Shown in pieces: positions 60,408-64,000 of a DNA stretch of 64,000 nucleotides; positions within the stretch are counted from its first letter, which is position 1; the number at the start of each line of letters is the position of its first letter. Origin of the DNA: Inquilinus sp. KBS0705. Its GTDB lineage: Bacteria > Bacteroidota > Bacteroidia > Sphingobacteriales > Sphingobacteriaceae. The translations under genes were made by a program, and so were the position numbers. The notes beneath the pieces are model-generated. The model saw only the letters and a program-made list of their open reading frames with translations. It did no database searches and was not told the origin of the DNA. Where the stretch lies: assembly GCA_005938025.2 (NCBI GenBank), contig VCCI02000001.1, positions 124,001-188,000 on the forward strand. The letters are read 5' to 3'.

Positions 60408-61112
60408 TTAATTTCCCTGAGAAAGTCGATTGACAAGTATATTTCTGGTTGTCCCGGGAGCCAGCAACCCTGTGTAGTTTTTTACTGTAAGAATGAATAT
60501 GTAAAAGTTATTATCACTTTTGATGAATGAAACTTCTACAGGCATTAGTTTCTCGTCCTTAGTTAAGACATAAAAGTCGTTTTCATCCTCTTTTTTATAT
60601 TTCACAGATAAATTATCGAACTCCGAAAAATAACTATTTATCGCCCGACTTTTAACTGTTGCTCTGGTAGCATTGCCGTGAAGATTTAAATAAATGGCAG
60701 AACCAGTATCAGGTTTACCCGACTTAAACCTGATCAACAGATTGGGGATTTTTTCAAAACCATGATACCATGAATTAGAATAACCTTTGTCCTCATGCTG
60801 ACTTTCTATTATGACAGGGTTCAACGAAACCATTTTAGAAACAGGTATTTTATAGATCATACCCAGGTATTTGTCATCATAGTAAAACATAGACACTGGA
60901 CTTCTGGTCTTACCTTCCATAGTCTCATATACCTTTACCTTTGAACTATCTTTAAAGAGACTAAGATAATTTCGCGGCATTACATATACGGTATTTGTAG
61001 AATCGATGGCCATTATTTTAAGCTCTTCGTCCATTTTGTAACTTAAAAATTTAACTATCAGAACAAGCAAGATTACTATCGTACTCATTATTATTATAGT
61101 TGATTTTTTCAT
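60408..61112 (-). CDS. Unknown membrane-anchored protein flanked by direct repeats
   Basis: 234 residues. One N-terminal membrane helix (STIIIMSTIVILLVLIVKFL) and a long extracytoplasmic domain with no recognised family: YVMPRNYLSLFKDSSKVKVYE; GKTRSPVSMFYYDDKYLGMIY; GFEKIPNLLIRFKSGKPDTGSAIYLNLHGNATRATVK (in parts). Beta-rich by eye. Base composition is more AT-rich than the housekeeping genes around it. Both flanks carry the 123-nt repeat, so it may be a gene gained or moved together with the repeats. Confidence 0.6.
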   Translation of the reverse strand: MKKSTIIIMSTIVILLVLIVKFLSYKMDEELKIMAIDSTNTVYVMPRNYLSLFKDSSKVKVYETMEGKTRSPVSMFYYDDKYLGMIYKIPVSKMVSLNPVIIESQHEDKGYSNSWYHGFEKIPNLLIRFKSGKPDTGSAIYLNLHGNATRATVKSRAINSYFSEFDNLSVKYKKEDENDFYVLTKDEKLMPVEVSFIKSDNNFYIFILTVKNYTGLLAPGTTRNILVNRLSQGN

Positions 61113-61129
61113 TTAATTTTTCACCTCCC

Positions 61130-61254
61130 GTTGGTCTGGATTTATAATCCGGTACCGTGTGTTTTGGGATTTATAATCCCCGAGATAAATTTTTGTTTCG
61201 CGGATTGCAAATTCGCAGTGTTTAAGGCCGGATTGTAAATCCGGACTAACATGC
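61130..61254. repeat. ~123-nt palindromic repeat, right copy
   Basis: Same sequence and orientation as 60282-60404. It lies between the start of the gene at 61112 and the 3' end of the next minus-strand gene (61264). Both repeats thus follow the 3' end of a gene by 4-10 bases, as expected for a REP-type element at message ends. Confidence 0.85.
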
Positions 61255-61263
61255 TAGCATTTG

Positions 61264-61821
61264 TTATGGATTAATGAAATAAACAAGTATTGTTTCTTGG
61301 TCCTTAAAAAAGCCAAGATAAGTATAGTGGTCACCAACATTAACTTTTTGGCCAAAAGCTGTTTTAATATCCTCAACCTTTCTGTTTTTCATTACAGTAT
61401 CAAGTTCCTCCGATCCTATTAATTGATCATTTGTAGATAACGCTTTATCATTTATACAGCTATTGAGTAATTGTAAATAATCAGCCTTAGAAAGCTTTAT
61501 TAGTGAGCATGAGGCATAATCGCCGTGAAAGTCTGGGTAAGATGCTGTCTTTGCTATAATATTAGCAGAAAGAGGGATTTTTTTAGAAGTTACTTTTTGA
61601 AACTCATTATAAAAAAAACTGTCGTTAGGGAAAAAAGCGGTGAATATGTTATAGGCAATAAAGAAAACGAAACCAACAAATATTATCAGCCCTACTGTTT
61701 TATAGCCCTTTTTAGCTAACCATCGGTAAAAAAGGAATACAAGCAAAATAGGCAGCCCGATTAATACGCTGACACATATCAAAATAATAAGCACTAAACC
61801 TATTGCTCCGCTATCCATCAT
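61264..61821 (-). CDS. Unknown membrane protein
   Basis: 185 residues with two N-terminal helices (GLVLIILICVSVLIGLPILLVFLFYRW; YKTVGLIIFVGFVFFIAYNIFTAFF) and a soluble C-terminal part (KKIPLSANIIAKTASYPDFHGDYASCSLIKLSKADYLQLL in parts; VGDHYTYLGFFKDQETILVYFIN). The helix pair plus small exported domain suggests an envelope protein of unknown role. It begins eight bases after the stop of the carboxylase gene, so is in its operon. Confidence 0.55.
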   Translation of the reverse strand: MMDSGAIGLVLIILICVSVLIGLPILLVFLFYRWLAKKGYKTVGLIIFVGFVFFIAYNIFTAFFPNDSFFYNEFQKVTSKKIPLSANIIAKTASYPDFHGDYASCSLIKLSKADYLQLLNSCINDKALSTNDQLIGSEELDTVMKNRKVEDIKTAFGQKVNVGDHYTYLGFFKDQETILVYFINP

Positions 61822-61828
61822 CTAAAAT

Positions 61829-63370
61829 CTACAACGGTATATTCCCATGCTTTTTCCTCGGGTTATTCACCACTTTGTTTTCCAGCATTTTAAAGGCGTG
61901 TATCAGCTTAATGCGGGTATCGGCAGGGGCTATTACCTCGTCAATAAAGCCACGTTCGGCTGCGCGGTAGGGGTTGGCAAATATTTCGGCGTATTGCTGT
62001 TCCTTTTCGCGCCATTTGGCCTCGGGGTCTTCGGCGCTGGTTATTTCGCGTTTAAATATGATCTCGGCAGCACCTTTGGCACCCATTACGGCAATCTCGG
62101 CACTTGGCCAGGCGTAGTTCATATCGGCACCAATATGTTTAGAGTTCATTACATCATAAGCGCCGCCATAGGCCTTGCGGGTAATAACGGTAATGCGCGG
62201 CACGGTTGCCTCGCAAAAAGCATACAGCAGTTTAGCGCCGTTGGTAATAATGGCGTTCCACTCCTGGTCGGTGCCCGGCAAAAAGCCCGGTACATCTTCA
62301 AACACCAGCAGGGGTATGTTAAAGCTATCGCAAAAGCGTACAAAACGTGCCGCTTTGGTTGATGAGTTGATATCTAACACACCTGCCAAAAACGCGGGCT
62401 GGTTGGCTACTATACCAATACTGCGGCCGGCCAGGCGGGCAAAACCTACTACAATGTTTTCGGCAAAATCTTTATGAACCTCTAAAAACGATGCTTCGTC
62501 AATTACATGCTCAATTACCTCGCGTATGTCATAAGGCTGCGCAACGTTTTCGGGCAGTATATCGGTTAGTGCGGGGCGTTCCTCGTTCTTTACCTCGTAA
62601 GGCAGGGCAGGGGCGCGGTCCTCGCAATTTTGCGGCATATAGCTCAGTAGCTTCTTTACATGGTTAATGGCCTCGATCTCGTTGGCGCAGGCAAAATGTG
62701 TTACGCCGCTTTTGGTGGCATGTGTATTGGCGCCGCCCAACTCTTCGGATGTTACCTGCTCGTGCGTTACGGTTTTAACCACGTTGGGGCCGGTAACAAA
62801 CATATAGCTGGTATGCTCAACCATCAAAATAAAATCGGTAATGGCGGGCGAGTACACCGCGCCGCCGGCACAGGGGCCCATAATGGCCGATATTTGCGGC
62901 ACTACGCCGCTGGCCATGGTATTGCGGTAAAATATATCGGCGTAGCCGCCTAACGATACTACACCCTCCTGTATACGTGCACCGCCCGAATCGTTCAGGC
63001 CAATAACAGGCGCGCCATTCTTCATGGCCAGGTCCATTATCTTACATATCTTTTCGGCATGGGTTTCAGACAGCGATCCGCCAAAAACGGTAAAATCCTG
63101 CGAGAAAACGTATACCAACCGGCCGTTTACCGTGCCGTAACCGGTAACAACACCGTCGCCGGGATATTTTTCTTTCTCCATCCCAAAATCGGTTGAGCGG
63201 TGCGATACCAGCATCCCTATCTCCTGGAAAGAGCCATCGTCCAATAAAAAATGCAGGCGTTCGCGGGCGGTTAATTTCCCTTTTTTATGCTGACTATCAA
63301 TACGTGCAATGCCGCCACCCTGTAATGCCTGGTCGCGTTTTTTTTGCAGAATATCTAACTTTTTGTTCAC
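61829..63370 (-). CDS. Acyl-CoA carboxylase carboxyltransferase (beta) subunit
   Basis: 513 residues, usual for propionyl-/methylmalonyl-CoA carboxyltransferase. Crotonase-like duplicated fold: [24 protein letters not shown] at the N-terminus, oxyanion sites in [27 protein letters not shown] (in parts) and [16 protein letters not shown], then [12 protein letters not shown] and [35 protein letters not shown] (in parts) in the second half. It transfers a carboxyl group from biotin to an acyl-CoA, probably propionyl-CoA. No biotin carboxylase or carrier gene is seen in this window; it could use one located elsewhere or be the decarboxylase alpha chain. Confidence 0.92.
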   Translation of the reverse strand: MNKKLDILQKKRDQALQGGGIARIDSQHKKGKLTARERLHFLLDDGSFQEIGMLVSHRSTDFGMEKEKYPGDGVVTGYGTVNGRLVYVFSQDFTVFGGSLSETHAEKICKIMDLAMKNGAPVIGLNDSGGARIQEGVVSLGGYADIFYRNTMASGVVPQISAIMGPCAGGAVYSPAITDFILMVEHTSYMFVTGPNVVKTVTHEQVTSEELGGANTHATKSGVTHFACANEIEAINHVKKLLSYMPQNCEDRAPALPYEVKNEERPALTDILPENVAQPYDIREVIEHVIDEASFLEVHKDFAENIVVGFARLAGRSIGIVANQPAFLAGVLDINSSTKAARFVRFCDSFNIPLLVFEDVPGFLPGTDQEWNAIITNGAKLLYAFCEATVPRITVITRKAYGGAYDVMNSKHIGADMNYAWPSAEIAVMGAKGAAEIIFKREITSAEDPEAKWREKEQQYAEIFANPYRAAERGFIDEVIAPADTRIKLIHAFKMLENKVVNNPRKKHGNIPL

Positions 63371-63477
63371 GGGTGTGTTAATTGGTAAAGCGTTAAAATT
63401 AGTAATTATATTGTAAGATTATCTTTAAACAAAGTTTTGATAATTTGCATTTCAATTTTTTTATATCTTTGCCACAC

Positions 63478-63810
63478 ATGAAAAACAGGATTTTTAAAAA
63501 TTCGGTAGTGCTAATGTTTATGGGCATCTTTATTGCAAAGATGGTCATATCTATCGCGCCGGTTTTTATTAGTCTTGACGATAAAACGGTTAGTGCGGTT
63601 ATCATGCAGTTAGAGCATGAGTCAAAAACCGAAAAGGAAAACCCCGATAAAGATGCTTTGAAAGAAAAAAAATCTTTTGACGAAACCTGTACACATCTGG
63701 TTGTTTACAGGCCTTTTATTGTTGAAACCAACATATTGCACAACCAGGAAAACTCGCTTTACACACAGGTTTATCATCCTGTTGTGCCTACCCCTCCTCC
63801 CAACGTATAA
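63478..63810 (+). CDS. Small exported or membrane-anchored hypothetical protein
   Basis: 110 residues from ATG 63478 (a TTG 11 codons upstream is open but unlikely). A single N-terminal hydrophobic segment (VVLMFMGIFIAKMVISIAPVF) is followed by a charged stretch (EHESKTEKENPDKDALKEKK) and a C-terminus rich in proline (HPVVPTPPPNV). Composition is AT-rich. No known family recognised. It lies upstream of another plus-strand gene starting at the window edge and may be its small partner. Confidence 0.5.
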   Translation: MKNRIFKNSVVLMFMGIFIAKMVISIAPVFISLDDKTVSAVIMQLEHESKTEKENPDKDALKEKKSFDETCTHLVVYRPFIVETNILHNQENSLYTQVYHPVVPTPPPNV

Positions 63811-63820
63811 ATGAATTTTG

Positions 63821-63841
63821 CCGGATAATTTTATTATCCGG
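63821..63841. other. Perfect hairpin between the small gene and the edge gene
   Basis: CCGGATAAT (63821-63829), loop TTT, ATTATCCGG (63833-63841), 11 bases after the stop of the 110-residue gene. No T-run follows. It may mark the end of that gene's message or a regulatory hairpin for the next gene. Confidence 0.5.
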
Positions 63842-63960
63842 GTTTGCAAAGCGTTTAACTGTTTTTACCGGCAGCTAAAACATCATGCATCTGCTTTTTT
63901 GTGCCTAATGGCATTAACAGGCTGTTTATTTAAAATTTCATTTATAACATCATCATCATT

Positions 63961-64000
63961 ATGGATATTAAGAAAGGCGGAATCACTGCCGGAGATCTTA
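63961..64000 (+). CDS. Start of a gene cut by the window end
   Basis: ATG 63961 opens MDIKKGGITAGDL before the window ends. The opening reminds me of the N-terminus of Bacteroidota SulP-type anion permeases, but 13 residues are too few for a firm call. Confidence 0.35.
   Translation, partial: MDIKKGGITAGDL

Overview
The window looks like chromosomal DNA from a Sphingobacteriaceae-type Bacteroidota, probably Mucilaginibacter or a close relative such as Pedobacter. The evidence is moderate GC, weak or absent Shine-Dalgarno sites, TATCTTYG-type -7 promoter motifs, many small SPI/SPII-exported proteins, TonB/ExbBD and SPOR envelope genes, and dense short palindromic intergenic repeats. The genus is inferred from gene content and style only. 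I see no rRNA, tRNA, CRISPR array, prophage or intact insertion sequence.

Left part (1-16 kb): a TlpA-like thioredoxin open to the window edge, a repeat-rich gap, msrB, class I ribonucleotide reductase (nrdB-nrdA), a small Cys-rich CWC protein, an exported NTF2-like protein, three tandem paralogous lipoproteins, fabG, an exported gene broken by a frameshift, a von Willebrand-like membrane protein, a secreted endonuclease/exonuclease/phosphatase and ligA. Middle (16-34 kb): an oxidoreductase, an AI-2E-type permease, a secreted class II cyclic-nucleotide phosphodiesterase, an erythromycin-esterase-like protein, an alkylation-damage operon (AraC-MGMT, 2OG-Fe oxygenase, detached Ada zinc domain), dacB with an APC permease, the membrane pyrophosphatase hppA, a second APC permease, an MFS exporter and MarC. 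Right part (34-64 kb): a MacB/FtsX-like permease, guaA with a lipoprotein and an RsmB-like methylase, a DUF5686 outer-membrane protein, an aldo/keto reductase, and a long minus-strand envelope operon (TPR protein, beta-barrel, HU/SPOR protein, ExbB, ExbD, TonB) leading into folC. These are followed by a DUF922 protein, a lone receiver domain, a nucleotidyltransferase, an M42 peptidase, a GNAT, two unknown membrane proteins and an acyl-CoA carboxylase beta chain.

The most interesting material is intergenic. (1) A previously unlabelled family of about 170 nt is present three times (about 13.66-13.88, 44.9-45.08 and 59.3-59.57 kb), each time on the sense strand of the gene that follows. The copies share a promoter-like block at fixed spacing, a GTAACGAAAA block and a 7-bp stem with compensatory base changes around an A-rich loop containing ATGGAATA; two copies end in a hairpin plus T-run. 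It looks like a repeated small-RNA or leader element. (2) A four-helix-bundle (23S rRNA intervening-sequence-type) gene sits as a compact cassette between tonB and folC, bracketed by 27-nt complementary ends. (3) Several other palindromic repeat families occur, including a 123-nt element with four nested hairpins, two direct copies of a roughly 123-nt element flanking one gene, and a 23-nt perfect inverted repeat.
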